The notes under the pieces are model-generated. The model made no database searches, was not told where the DNA came from, and saw nothing but the letters and a program-made list of their open reading frames with translations. DNA of 5,807 nt from JAVZCJ01 sp964532175 (GTDB lineage: Archaea; Thermoproteota; Nitrososphaeria_A; Caldarchaeales; JAVZCJ01): the NCBI GenBank assembly GCA_964532175.1, contig CAZHGP010000058.1, positions 1 to 5,807 of the forward strand. The letters are read 5' to 3'. A program made the position numbers and the translations under genes. This document shows positions 1 through 5,807 of this stretch, piece by piece (within the stretch, counting starts at the first letter, position 1; the number at the start of each line of letters is the position of its first letter).

Positions 1-192
1 ATTATAGTAAGATTTTATAATATTAGTAATGAAAAAATTTTAAGCAATATAAAAATATTTCCAGAAGTGAAAAGACTATATATTACAAATTTAAATGAAG
101 AATCTTTAATTGAAGTTAAATCTCAAAATGGATTTAAAATAGATATAGAACCATATAAAATTGTTACTATAAAAAGTTACAAAAACTTCTAA
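1..192 (+). CDS. C-terminal tail of a probable GH38-family alpha-mannosidase (5' end outside window)
   Basis: Frame 1 is open from the first base to a TAA at 190-192 and gives 63 residues, too short to stand out as an ORF. It begins IIVRFYN and ends with an EPYKIVTIK stretch. This resembles the last beta-sandwich strands of archaeal GH38 alpha-mannosidases: a 'vvRlyN/E' strand, a 'tNLnEe.l.el' strand, then a final 'v.P.eIvTlk' strand. If so, the whole protein would hydrolyse terminal alpha-mannosides. The catalytic domain is off the left edge, so neither activity nor location can be judged. The adjacent GPH-type sugar symporter fits a carbohydrate role. Codon use (AGA, ATA, AAA, TTA) matches the rest of the window. 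The assignment rests only on the pattern of the C-terminal strands; another glycosidase with a similar closing beta domain is possible. Confidence 0.65.
   Translation: MIVRFYNISNEKILSNIKIFPEVKRLYITNLNEESLIEVKSQNGFKIDIEPYKIVTIKSYKNF
171..188 (-). terminator. Weak hairpin plus T-run, possible terminator for the PAP2 gene
   Basis: Read on the minus strand, AAGTT (188-184) and AACTT (178-174) can form a 5-bp stem around TTTGT, and the T-run continues to 171. This lies about 90 bases downstream of the PAP2 stop, inside the 3' end of the convergent mannosidase-like gene. The 88-bp gap itself (193-280) shows no better T-rich stop signal on either strand. The stem is very weak at high temperature, so the T-tracts would matter more than the hairpin. 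Confidence 0.25.
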
Positions 193-280
193 TAAGAAAG
201 TTATTTTGATAATTAAATTAATAATGATGCGGTCTTCAAGAAGTAATTTATCTTACTCGTATTATTTAATAGGTCTATCT

Positions 281-1183
281 TTATTTTTCAATTATCTTAA
301 AGATTAATGGCACTATAAAAGCTGCAATAAGTGAAATAATAGCATATCTAGTGAATCTTAAATAAACAATTTTACTTGGTAATAATGGCGATAATGTTAC
401 CATTAATATCATTACTAAGCCAAAACCTATTATGGCTCTTAAAATTTTCTTTTTTAAGCTAACATTAGTACTAAAATTAATATATTTCTTTTCAAGCATT
501 ACTCCAATAGGAAGGCCAAAAAGCGATCCTAATTGTACTGAAGGATCATCTCTTTTTATATCTGGAAAAATTAAAAGTGAAAAAAAGAATAAAAATATTG
601 CTAAAATAGGAGTGATTTTAAGAAGTAACGAATAAGGGTTCTTAATTTTTTTAATTTTAACTTGAGATAATTTAAATGAAAAAATTGAGAATAATATACC
701 AATTATAGCTCCTCCTACAACATCACCTAAATAATGAACTCCCAAGTATATTCTTGAAAGACCTACAAAAAATATTATAATTATTGAAATAATAGCAAAC
801 CAATTCTTCCTTATTTTTAACCATGCCCAACTCCAAAATGTAGCTACATTTTGAGTATGCCCGCTAGGAAATCCATAAGATAATTCTTCTTTCCCAATAA
901 TTCTATAAATTGATGGGGGTCTTTCCATTCTTAATGCCATTTTTAAAAAATAATGTAAATATCCACTAGATATTAAAACATAAAAAGTAATAATTGCAAT
1001 TTCCTTATTAATACACCAATATGTTATTCCTATTAAAGCTGTAAATACATAATCTTCACCTAATTGCGTAAAGAAGATAAAAATATTATCAAAAGCTGGA
1101 TGTAAAGATTGCAAAATTTTAATAGGCTCTATTCCAAAAAGAATTTCTAAAATTATTTGAAAAATTCCTTGCATCTGCACCAC
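281..1183 (-). CDS. PAP2-superfamily integral membrane phosphatase
   Basis: This is a membrane phosphatase of the type 2 phosphatidic acid phosphatase superfamily, which removes phosphate from lipid phosphates or isoprenoid/polyprenyl diphosphates through a phospho-histidine. All three signature motifs are intact: K81-x6-R88-P89, P106-S-G-H109, and S143-R144-x5-H150-x3-D154, with H109 and H150 the expected catalytic histidines. Hydrophobic segments lie on both sides of the motifs. The C-terminal third (about 185-300) adds three or four more helices and an LGSLFGLPIGVMLE pattern, which I recall in other roughly 300-residue PAP2 proteins, so the length looks normal. The first in-frame starts are GTG at 1183, GTG at 1180 and ATG at 1174. 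The ATG has GGTG just upstream and may be the true start, giving 297 residues. The gene is divergent from the sugar symporter and convergent with the mannosidase-like gene. The substrate cannot be read from sequence; polyprenyl diphosphate or archaeal lipid precursors are the conservative guesses. Confidence 0.94.
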   Translation of the reverse strand: MVQMQGIFQIILEILFGIEPIKILQSLHPAFDNIFIFFTQLGEDYVFTALIGITYWCINKEIAIITFYVLISSGYLHYFLKMALRMERPPSIYRIIGKEELSYGFPSGHTQNVATFWSWAWLKIRKNWFAIISIIIIFFVGLSRIYLGVHYLGDVVGGAIIGILFSIFSFKLSQVKIKKIKNPYSLLLKITPILAIFLFFFSLLIFPDIKRDDPSVQLGSLFGLPIGVMLEKKYINFSTNVSLKKKILRAIIGFGLVMILMVTLSPLLPSKIVYLRFTRYAIISLIAAFIVPLIFKIIEK

Positions 1184-1220
1184 TGAATAATCATTCTTAC
1201 TTTTAAAATTCTCATAATAT

Positions 1221-1234
1221 TATATAAATCTTTT
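1221..1234 (-). promoter_or_regulatory. Archaeal BRE/TATA promoter of the PAP2 gene
   Basis: The minus strand reads AAAAGATTTATATA here: a purine-rich BRE-like stretch followed by the TATA box TTTATATA (1228-1221). A start site about 26 bases past the box centre would fall near 1198. That gives a leader of roughly 15 bases to GTG 1183 or 24 bases to ATG 1174. The assignment is from motif and spacing only. Confidence 0.6.
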
Positions 1235-1284
1235 TAGTTTCATAAATCCTAATAGAAAAATTAAAGAATTATTCTATAGCAATA

Positions 1285-1292
1285 TTTATAAA
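1285..1292 (+). promoter_or_regulatory. TATA box of the GPH symporter gene, implying a leaderless mRNA
   Basis: TTTATAAA is centred about 25 bases before the ATG at 1314. At the usual archaeal TATA-to-start-site distance, transcription would begin at or within a base or two of the ATG. No Shine-Dalgarno-like sequence precedes the ATG, as expected for a leaderless transcript. This box and the PAP2 box face away from each other within the same 130-bp region. Confidence 0.6.
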
Positions 1293-1313
1293 TTATAAAA
1301 TTAAAATATAGAT

Positions 1314-2711
1314 ATGCTAATAGGTAGATTAAAGGGTAGATTAGGGAAAATAACTTATGGTTTTGGTAATTTAGGTCAAGCACTTATTTATCATTTGATA
1401 GGCACATTTTTAATATATTTTTATGTTAATGAAATTCGTCTTGATCCTGCTTTAGTTGGAATTGGTTTCTCAATTGCGTATGGAATATGGAATTCTATAA
1501 ATGATCCAATAGCTGGATATATTTCAGATAGAACTAGAACAAGATGGGGACGTAGAATACCTTATGTTCTTTTTGGTACTCCATTAATGGTATTACTTTT
1601 TATTTTAATCTGGTTTCCACCAATTAAAGATATACCATTATCAAATTCATACAATATTTGGCTTTTCCTTTATTTTATAATTATTATAGGAATTTTTGAG
1701 CTTCTATATACATTTGTTACTGTTGGATGGAATGCATTGTTTCCAGAAATGTTCCAAGATCTTAAAGAGAGAATTGAAGCATCTATTTATAGACAAGTTG
1801 CTGCAATGATAGGATTAATAATAGGGTTTGTTATAGCACCACAAATAATAGCTTATTTTACTAAAGAATTTGGTACTTTAAATGGATGGGCATTAACTGG
1901 AGCACTTTTGGGTTGTATTTCAGGTGGAGCTTTCATGATATCTTTGCTTGGAAGTATAGAAAAAAAAGAATTTAGTATGGCAGGAACTCTTCCTATAATA
2001 TCAGCATTCAAAATAACTCTTACAAATAAATCATTTATTACAGCTGCTTTATGTATTTTAATGATAAGCTGGACTTGGAGTTTACTTTCAGCAATAAGCC
2101 CATTTTTTGTTGAATATATGCTTGGGGGAACTATTGCTGATGTTACTTTCATAAGTGCTCCAATTCTTTTAATGGCAATAATTTTTTATCCATTATGGAG
2201 AAAAATTGGTATTAAATATGGTACAAAAAAGACACTTACCATTTCTTATATATTAGAAATATTATTTCTTTTATCATTTGTGCTTATAGCAGATAATGTT
2301 TTAAAAGCAATAATAATAATGATTTTTTATGGTTTCTCAAATTCTGGAGTAACTTTAGTTAGAGAAATTTTAATACCTGATGTGATAGATGAAGATGAGA
2401 TAAAAACAGGATTAAGAAGAGAAGGTGTATACTTAGGAGTAACAACATTTGTTGATAGGTTTGCATTAGGTCTTACTGGTATTAGTACAATTATTATTTT
2501 TAGCCTAAGTGGTTTTGTTCCTGGTGCTCCTCAACCTCCAAATGTTATTTTAAATATGAGGATTCTAACATCAGTAATTATCATCATAGCTACGTTATGT
2601 TTTTTAATTTCTATGAAATATTATCCATTAGGAGCTGAAAAAGTTAATGAAATAAAGAGTATGCTTGAAAAATTGCGTAAAGAAAAAGGTATAATTTTAG
2701 AAAACAAATAA
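1314..2711 (+). CDS. GPH-family (MelB-like, MFS) sugar/glycoside:cation symporter
   Basis: This is a twelve-helix transporter of the glycoside-pentoside-hexuronide:cation symporter family (MFS_2), expected in the cytoplasmic membrane to import a sugar or glycoside with H+ or Na+. It shows the GPH helix II/loop signature, IWNSINDPIAGYISDRTRTR at 58-77 followed by WGRRIPY. It also has the second-half signature IPDVIDEDEIKTGLRREG at about 354-371. At 465 residues it has full family length, with a short charged C-terminal tail (about 441-465). Compared with Salmonella MelB (numbering from memory), Asp59 is kept as D64, but Asp55 is N60 and the sugar-binding Asp19 and Asp124 are A23 and T136. The substrate therefore is probably not a MelB-type galactoside, and the coupling ion may be H+. 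ATG 1314 is chosen for its TATA spacing and the KITYGFGNLG start typical of the family. The mannosidase-like gene nearby suggests a glycan-derived substrate; this is inference. Confidence 0.93.
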   Translation: MLIGRLKGRLGKITYGFGNLGQALIYHLIGTFLIYFYVNEIRLDPALVGIGFSIAYGIWNSINDPIAGYISDRTRTRWGRRIPYVLFGTPLMVLLFILIWFPPIKDIPLSNSYNIWLFLYFIIIIGIFELLYTFVTVGWNALFPEMFQDLKERIEASIYRQVAAMIGLIIGFVIAPQIIAYFTKEFGTLNGWALTGALLGCISGGAFMISLLGSIEKKEFSMAGTLPIISAFKITLTNKSFITAALCILMISWTWSLLSAISPFFVEYMLGGTIADVTFISAPILLMAIIFYPLWRKIGIKYGTKKTLTISYILEILFLLSFVLIADNVLKAIIIMIFYGFSNSGVTLVREILIPDVIDEDEIKTGLRREGVYLGVTTFVDRFALGLTGISTIIIFSLSGFVPGAPQPPNVILNMRILTSVIIIIATLCFLISMKYYPLGAEKVNEIKSMLEKLRKEKGIILENK

Positions 2712-2728
2712 GCATTACTCCTGAACAT

Positions 2729-2741
2729 AAAAAAATAAAAA
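2729..2741 (-). terminator. T-rich archaeal-type terminator after the radical SAM gene
   Basis: On the minus strand, TTTTTATTTTTTT begins nine bases after the TAA of the radical SAM gene, with no strong hairpin. Archaeal termination on U-runs alone is well established. The plus strand has no T-run in this 38-bp convergent gap, so the symporter transcript probably runs into the start of the opposite gene's 3' end. Confidence 0.6.
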
Positions 2742-2749
2742 CTTAAATG

Positions 2750-3613
2750 TTAAGTCTTAATTAAATGCGAGCCATCACAACTTTTTGATGTATTCAATTC
2801 GTAAAATCCTTCTCTACAAGAAGCAAAAGTTATACAAAATTTATCACAAATATTTCTTACTTTTTTCATCAAATTATATCTAATTTCTTTTGGTAAATAA
2901 TAAGAGTTAGATATTCTTTCTCCATCTTTAAAATATAATTTTTCTAATTTCTTCATTTCTTCTGGAAAAATCGCACTTATTCTCTTCCAATTATCTGCTC
3001 TAGCTTTATAAGTGCTAGATGTTACATGTTTCACTCCAATTCCAGAAATTTCTCTAATTAAATTTTCAATTTCATCACAATTTATTAATGGAATTATTGG
3101 ATCTAATCTTATACTTACAGGAATATTATTTTCAATTAGTTTTTGTGCAGCATTTAATCTTTCTTTTGGTAATGGAGCATTTGGTTCAAGCTTTTTTGCT
3201 TTATTTTCATCTAAAGTAGTTACACTAAAACTAACACAAACTTTTGCTTTTGATAAAATATCAATATCTCTTTTTACTATATCAGATTTTGTTATTAAAA
3301 GTATTTTAAATCCATTATTTATAAGCAAATTTAAGCATTCTCTTGTAAGCTTAAGTTCTTTTTCTAAAGGAGGATAAGGGTCTGAACTATTCGCTATTGA
3401 AATGTAAATTTTTTTATCTATTTTTTTAATATCATGCATAAGTCTTTTAATTACATCTTTTTTAGGTCTGCATATAAAAAAATTTGGAATATAACTTGAA
3501 GCATAACAATACAAACAATTATGAGAGCAACCAGTATAAGGGGAAAATGAATATTTAATTGGACAAGAACAAAGCTTGTTTTTCCATGGGTCAAATAAAT
3601 TTATAGTTCCCAT
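2750..3613 (-). CDS. Radical SAM protein, SPL-like (COG1533) family
   Basis: This is a cytoplasmic radical SAM enzyme. The SAM-cluster motif is C29-x3-C33-x2-C36 in a YTGCSHNCLYCYA context, preceded by an SFSPY segment, as in spore-photoproduct-lyase-like proteins of COG1533. Further family-like landmarks are NSSDPYPPLE (75-84), the strand ILLITKSD (104-111) and SIRLDPIIP (167-175). The C-terminal part holds four more cysteines, C256-x3-C260-x5-C266 and C279, in CREG and CDGSH contexts. At 287 residues it matches the usual size of the archaeal members. These are mostly uncharacterised; although 'SplB-like', they are not expected to be true spore photoproduct lyases, and no reaction is assigned here. 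ATG 3613 is the only sensible start: the N-terminal MGTINLFDPW block lies directly upstream of the SAM motif. It lies 61 bp downstream of the fusion gene on the same strand, with its own candidate TATA box. Confidence 0.92.
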   Translation of the reverse strand: MGTINLFDPWKNKLCSCPIKYSFSPYTGCSHNCLYCYASSYIPNFFICRPKKDVIKRLMHDIKKIDKKIYISIANSSDPYPPLEKELKLTRECLNLLINNGFKILLITKSDIVKRDIDILSKAKVCVSFSVTTLDENKAKKLEPNAPLPKERLNAAQKLIENNIPVSIRLDPIIPLINCDEIENLIREISGIGVKHVTSSTYKARADNWKRISAIFPEEMKKLEKLYFKDGERISNSYYLPKEIRYNLMKKVRNICDKFCITFASCREGFYELNTSKSCDGSHLIKT

Positions 3614-3640
3614 ATTCCATCAAAATAGAAATTAAAGTTT

Positions 3641-3657
3641 TTTATAAGTATAAATTA
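3641..3657 (-). promoter_or_regulatory. Candidate TATA box(es) of the radical SAM gene
   Basis: In the 61-bp gap after the upstream gene the minus strand carries CTTATAAAA (3649-3641), about 30 bases before ATG 3613, and TTTATA (3657-3652) a little further up. Either would give a leader of only a few to about 15 bases. The region is so A+T-rich that chance matches are likely. Read-through from the upstream gene is also possible because no T-rich stop signal separates the two. Confidence 0.4.
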
Positions 3658-3674
3658 TAAAATTTTCTAATATT

Positions 3675-5624
3675 TTAACGACGCATTAATATTTTTTCAA
3701 AAAATTCTAATATTTTCTCAATTAATCTATTCCATATTCCTAAAAGACTTCTGTAAAATATTCTCATAATATCATAGATCACTAATAATAGAATTACTAA
3801 TAATATTATAACAGTTATATTGCTAATTAATTCTCCTATTCCAGCTAAACTTTTCAACATTGGAAGTACTCCAACCCATATTAATGCTACTATAATTAAA
3901 TAAATAAAATTAAGAGCTAATCTTCTATATGCTGCTAATGTAATTTCAAATTTTCCAACAATATAATCAGACATAATACCCATAAAGAAATTTAAAGCTA
4001 AAAGTATTTTATAACCAAATGTAATAATCACTATCATATTAGCTAAATTTAGTAATGTAGCAGTAGTTAACATATTACCATCAAATTTAAGCAATACTAT
4101 TTCATCAAAATAATGAAGCAAGTTTATAACGTATAGGCTCACTATTAATTTAATAATGCTTGAAATTAAAGTATTTATATTCTTTTTTACATCTATTAAA
4201 ATTTTATCTTTTTCAGTAATTTTATATTCATATGAAATCGATATTGCGCTTGGTAATTTAATTTTTGAGACTTCTTTTTCAGTTAATTGCACAGTTTCTT
4301 TTTTTCCTTTCAATAGTAAAAATGCGATAATCGTATAGGCTAAGGGTAAAATAGCAAGTAGAATAAGTGAAATAGTAGGAAGAGATATTAAGCAAAATAA
4401 TGTGACTATAAAAAGTCTAACATCTCTTGAAGCAAAAGGAAATGCTTTTTCTAAGTTAGTTATATCTAATCCTCTAAATTTAGCTACATGAACTACATAA
4501 CTATGCATAAAAACTCCAGCTGATGCTAAAATAAGTATTAGTATTTCAAATAATCCTGTTATCCATTCTATCCATCCAAAAGAATATACTAATGACGATA
4601 TAATCATAAGGTCAACATATCTATCAAGTACAGAATCTAAGAAGCCACCAAAAGCTGTAGTTTCATTTCTTAATCTTGCTAATTCTCCATCTACTCCATC
4701 TAGCATTGAAACAAGAAAAACCATTAAGCCACCGATTATATACATACCTTGAGCTAAAATAAAAGCTGAAATAAGCCCAAGTAAAAAAGTTAGTATAGTA
4801 ATAAAGTTAGGACTAATTTTAACTCCTTTTTTATAAAGATATAATGAAATTCTAGTTGATATTGGTCTATTTATATATTTTGATATAGGTCCATCTATAG
4901 GTTTAATTAAATTTTTTCTTAATATTGTCCAGTATAATTTTTTTGCTTTTTCTAAATCTTGAGGAGTATCTATATCAATCCATTCACAACCAGTTACATC
5001 TACATATCCTATTAAATCTAGATCTTTTGCTTTTTTCAAAAGATTAATTATTTCTGCATTAGGCCCAAGCTCATTTATAACTTCTTGAATGAAAGATTGT
5101 ATTTCTTTTGAAAATATAAATAATCCTGTATCAGTCCCATGGTGAGGTGGTACGTCCTTTCCTAAATCTATTACTTTATTTTCATCTAATCTTATTTTTA
5201 ATCCTTCTTGAACAGTATACCATGGAGGATTTTTATCAACACAAATTGTAATAAGTTTATCACTTTTCTCTTCAATTAATTTTCTAAGCATTTTTATTTC
5301 AAATATATGATCTGACATTACTACTAATACTTCATCTTCTATATTTAATTGTCGGAAAATTGTTTCCAAAGAATGAAGATTTCCAAATTCTTCATATTCA
5401 GTTTCAATTATCTTTACTCTTCCATTATATCTTTCATTAAATAAATGTGAGAATTTTGGTCTTGTTACAATTATTATTTCCTTAATGCCAACTTCTTCTA
5501 GACTACTAATAATCAAATCAATAATGGTTTTCCTTGGAGCTATTTCTAACATACCTTTTGGTATTTTCTCTGTTATTGGAAGAAGCCTTGTACCTTTACC
5601 TGCAGCTAAAATAGCAGCTTTCAT
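3675..5624 (-). CDS. Bifunctional inositol-1-P cytidylyltransferase / DIPP synthase-type fusion with extra C-terminal membrane domain
   Basis: Residues 1-230 form a sugar-nucleotide-type nucleotidyltransferase: LAAGKGTRL (6-14), K23 in IPKGML, the metal-binding MSD (103-105), DTGLFIF (165-171) and WIDIDTP (215-221). Residues about 240-438 form a CDP-alcohol phosphotransferase with the complete motif D312-G-x2-A-R317-x8-G326-x3-D330-x3-D334, plus the NRPIS and SPNFIT landmarks before it. This pairing is the known architecture of the archaeal enzyme that makes CDP-inositol and joins it to inositol-1-phosphate, giving the phosphorylated precursor of di-myo-inositol phosphate. The soluble domain would face the cytoplasm. 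Residues 440-480 are a charged linker, and about 484-622 hold roughly four extra helices, ending in an amphipathic basic tail (IEKILEFFEKILMRR). The known fused enzymes are, from memory, about 430-500 residues long, so this extension is unusual. No inositol-phosphate synthase gene is visible here, so another CDP-alcohol product is possible. ATG 5624 starts directly at the nucleotide-binding strand MKAAILAAGK, so the start is secure. Confidence 0.88.
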   Translation of the reverse strand: MKAAILAAGKGTRLLPITEKIPKGMLEIAPRKTIIDLIISSLEEVGIKEIIIVTRPKFSHLFNERYNGRVKIIETEYEEFGNLHSLETIFRQLNIEDEVLVVMSDHIFEIKMLRKLIEEKSDKLITICVDKNPPWYTVQEGLKIRLDENKVIDLGKDVPPHHGTDTGLFIFSKEIQSFIQEVINELGPNAEIINLLKKAKDLDLIGYVDVTGCEWIDIDTPQDLEKAKKLYWTILRKNLIKPIDGPISKYINRPISTRISLYLYKKGVKISPNFITILTFLLGLISAFILAQGMYIIGGLMVFLVSMLDGVDGELARLRNETTAFGGFLDSVLDRYVDLMIISSLVYSFGWIEWITGLFEILILILASAGVFMHSYVVHVAKFRGLDITNLEKAFPFASRDVRLFIVTLFCLISLPTISLILLAILPLAYTIIAFLLLKGKKETVQLTEKEVSKIKLPSAISISYEYKITEKDKILIDVKKNINTLISSIIKLIVSLYVINLLHYFDEIVLLKFDGNMLTTATLLNLANMIVIITFGYKILLALNFFMGIMSDYIVGKFEITLAAYRRLALNFIYLIIVALIWVGVLPMLKSLAGIGELISNITVIILLVILLLVIYDIMRIFYRSLLGIWNRLIEKILEFFEKILMRR

Positions 5625-5648
5625 CCATAAATTAAATATGGATAGTAA

Positions 5649-5664
5649 TTATTAAATCTTTTAA
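5649..5664 (-). promoter_or_regulatory. BRE/TATA promoter of the fusion gene, near-leaderless
   Basis: The minus strand reads TTAAAAGATTTAATAA, with the TATA-like TTTAATAA (5656-5649) centred about 28 bases before the ATG at 5624. Transcription would start within about two bases of the ATG. The AAAAGATTTA core is identical to that of the PAP2 promoter, which supports both calls. Confidence 0.55.
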
Positions 5665-5721
5665 TAAGCCCCTATTCAATTATATTTCAATTTTAGGTTT
5701 CTGAAGTTCCAAAACGATATA

Positions 5722-5807
5722 TTAAAATATTGACGATAAACATACCAAAGCTAAACCTATAAATATGGGCATAGGCAATCCTGGAAATGGATAATCTTTT
5801 TTTAATA
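5722..5807 (-). CDS. C-terminal tail of an unidentified, probably membrane, protein (5' end outside window)
   Basis: On the minus strand a frame is open from the right edge to a TAA at 5724-5722 and encodes about 27 residues: LKKDYPFPGLPMPIFIGLAL followed by VCLSSIF. A proline-rich turn followed by an uninterrupted hydrophobic stretch looks like the last transmembrane helix of a membrane protein rather than chance translation. One other minus-strand frame is also open, to a TAA at 5701-5699, but its translation is mixed in character and less protein-like. The family is not recognised. If real, it lies 97 bp upstream of the fusion gene, which has its own promoter in the gap. Confidence 0.5.
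   Translation of the reverse strand, partial: LKKDYPFPGLPMPIFIGLALVCLSSIF

Noticed and set aside
193..280. Convergent gap checked for a tRNA or small RNA
   Set aside because: The more G+C-rich patch around 225-242 (GATGCGGTCTTCAAGAAG) forms only a tiny CTTC/GAAG stem. No cloverleaf, snoRNA box pair or clear terminator was found.
432..635. 67-residue plus-strand frame opposite the PAP2 gene
   Set aside because: It lies wholly inside the PAP2 coding region on the other strand, and its translation is low-complexity lysine/serine-rich with no recognisable motif.
1853..2152. 99-residue minus-strand frame inside the symporter gene
   Set aside because: It is antisense to conserved transmembrane coding sequence, with no promoter or family resemblance.
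3012..3377. 121-residue plus-strand frame opposite the radical SAM gene
   Set aside because: It is the antisense shadow of a gene with intact conserved motifs; its hydrophobicity comes from the complementary codons.
3665..3716. Direct repeat TTCTAATATTTT (3665-3676 and 3705-3716)
   Set aside because: The second copy and part of the first encode the amphipathic C-terminal tail of the fusion protein. A 12-base A+T-only match is expected in this composition.
4156..4338. 60-residue plus-strand frame opposite the fusion gene's linker
   Set aside because: It is short, lies opposite real coding sequence, and has no recognisable features.
4310..5624. Possibility that the large fusion is an artefact of two genes joined by a missed stop
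   Set aside because: The frame is continuous through both enzymatic domains, whose fusion is a known architecture, with no internal start carrying promoter-like spacing at the first domain junction. Only the later C-terminal extension is unusual.

Overview
The window is very A+T-rich and almost fully coding. It looks archaeal, probably a thermophilic member of the Thermoproteota/TACK group. Three things point that way: a fused inositol-1-phosphate cytidylyltransferase / di-myo-inositol-phosphate-phosphate synthase-type gene, a gene set usual in archaea (GH38-like mannosidase tail, archaeal SPL-like radical SAM protein), and TATA boxes about 26-29 bases before several start codons, which implies leaderless or very short-leader mRNAs. 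The lineage is inferred from content and base composition, not proven.

Layout, left to right. Bases 1-192 (+) hold the last 63 codons of a protein whose end resembles the C-terminal beta domain of GH38 alpha-mannosidases. Bases 281-1183 (-) encode a PAP2-type membrane phosphatase with all three catalytic motifs. A 130-bp divergent promoter region separates it from a GPH-family (MelB-like) sugar:cation symporter at 1314-2711 (+). Convergent with that gene is a radical SAM protein of the SPL-like COG1533 group at 2750-3613 (-). Upstream of it on the same strand is a 649-residue protein at 3675-5624 (-): a nucleotidyltransferase domain, a CDP-alcohol phosphotransferase domain, and about 200 further residues with about four membrane helices that I do not recognise. 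At the right edge (5722-5807, -) is the C-terminal tail of another probable membrane protein.

How the parts may work together. The mannosidase tail and the GPH transporter suggest glycan breakdown plus uptake of released sugars or glycosides. The large fusion protein would activate inositol-1-phosphate with CTP and transfer it to a second inositol phosphate, the route to the compatible solute di-myo-inositol phosphate (DIP), or make a related CDP-alcohol-derived product. The PAP2 enzyme removes phosphate from a lipid or soluble phosphomonoester or diphosphate. The radical SAM gene is a probable housekeeping neighbour of unknown substrate. No mobile element, CRISPR array, tRNA or rRNA was seen. 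The strongest candidate for something undescribed is the C-terminal membrane extension of the fusion protein.
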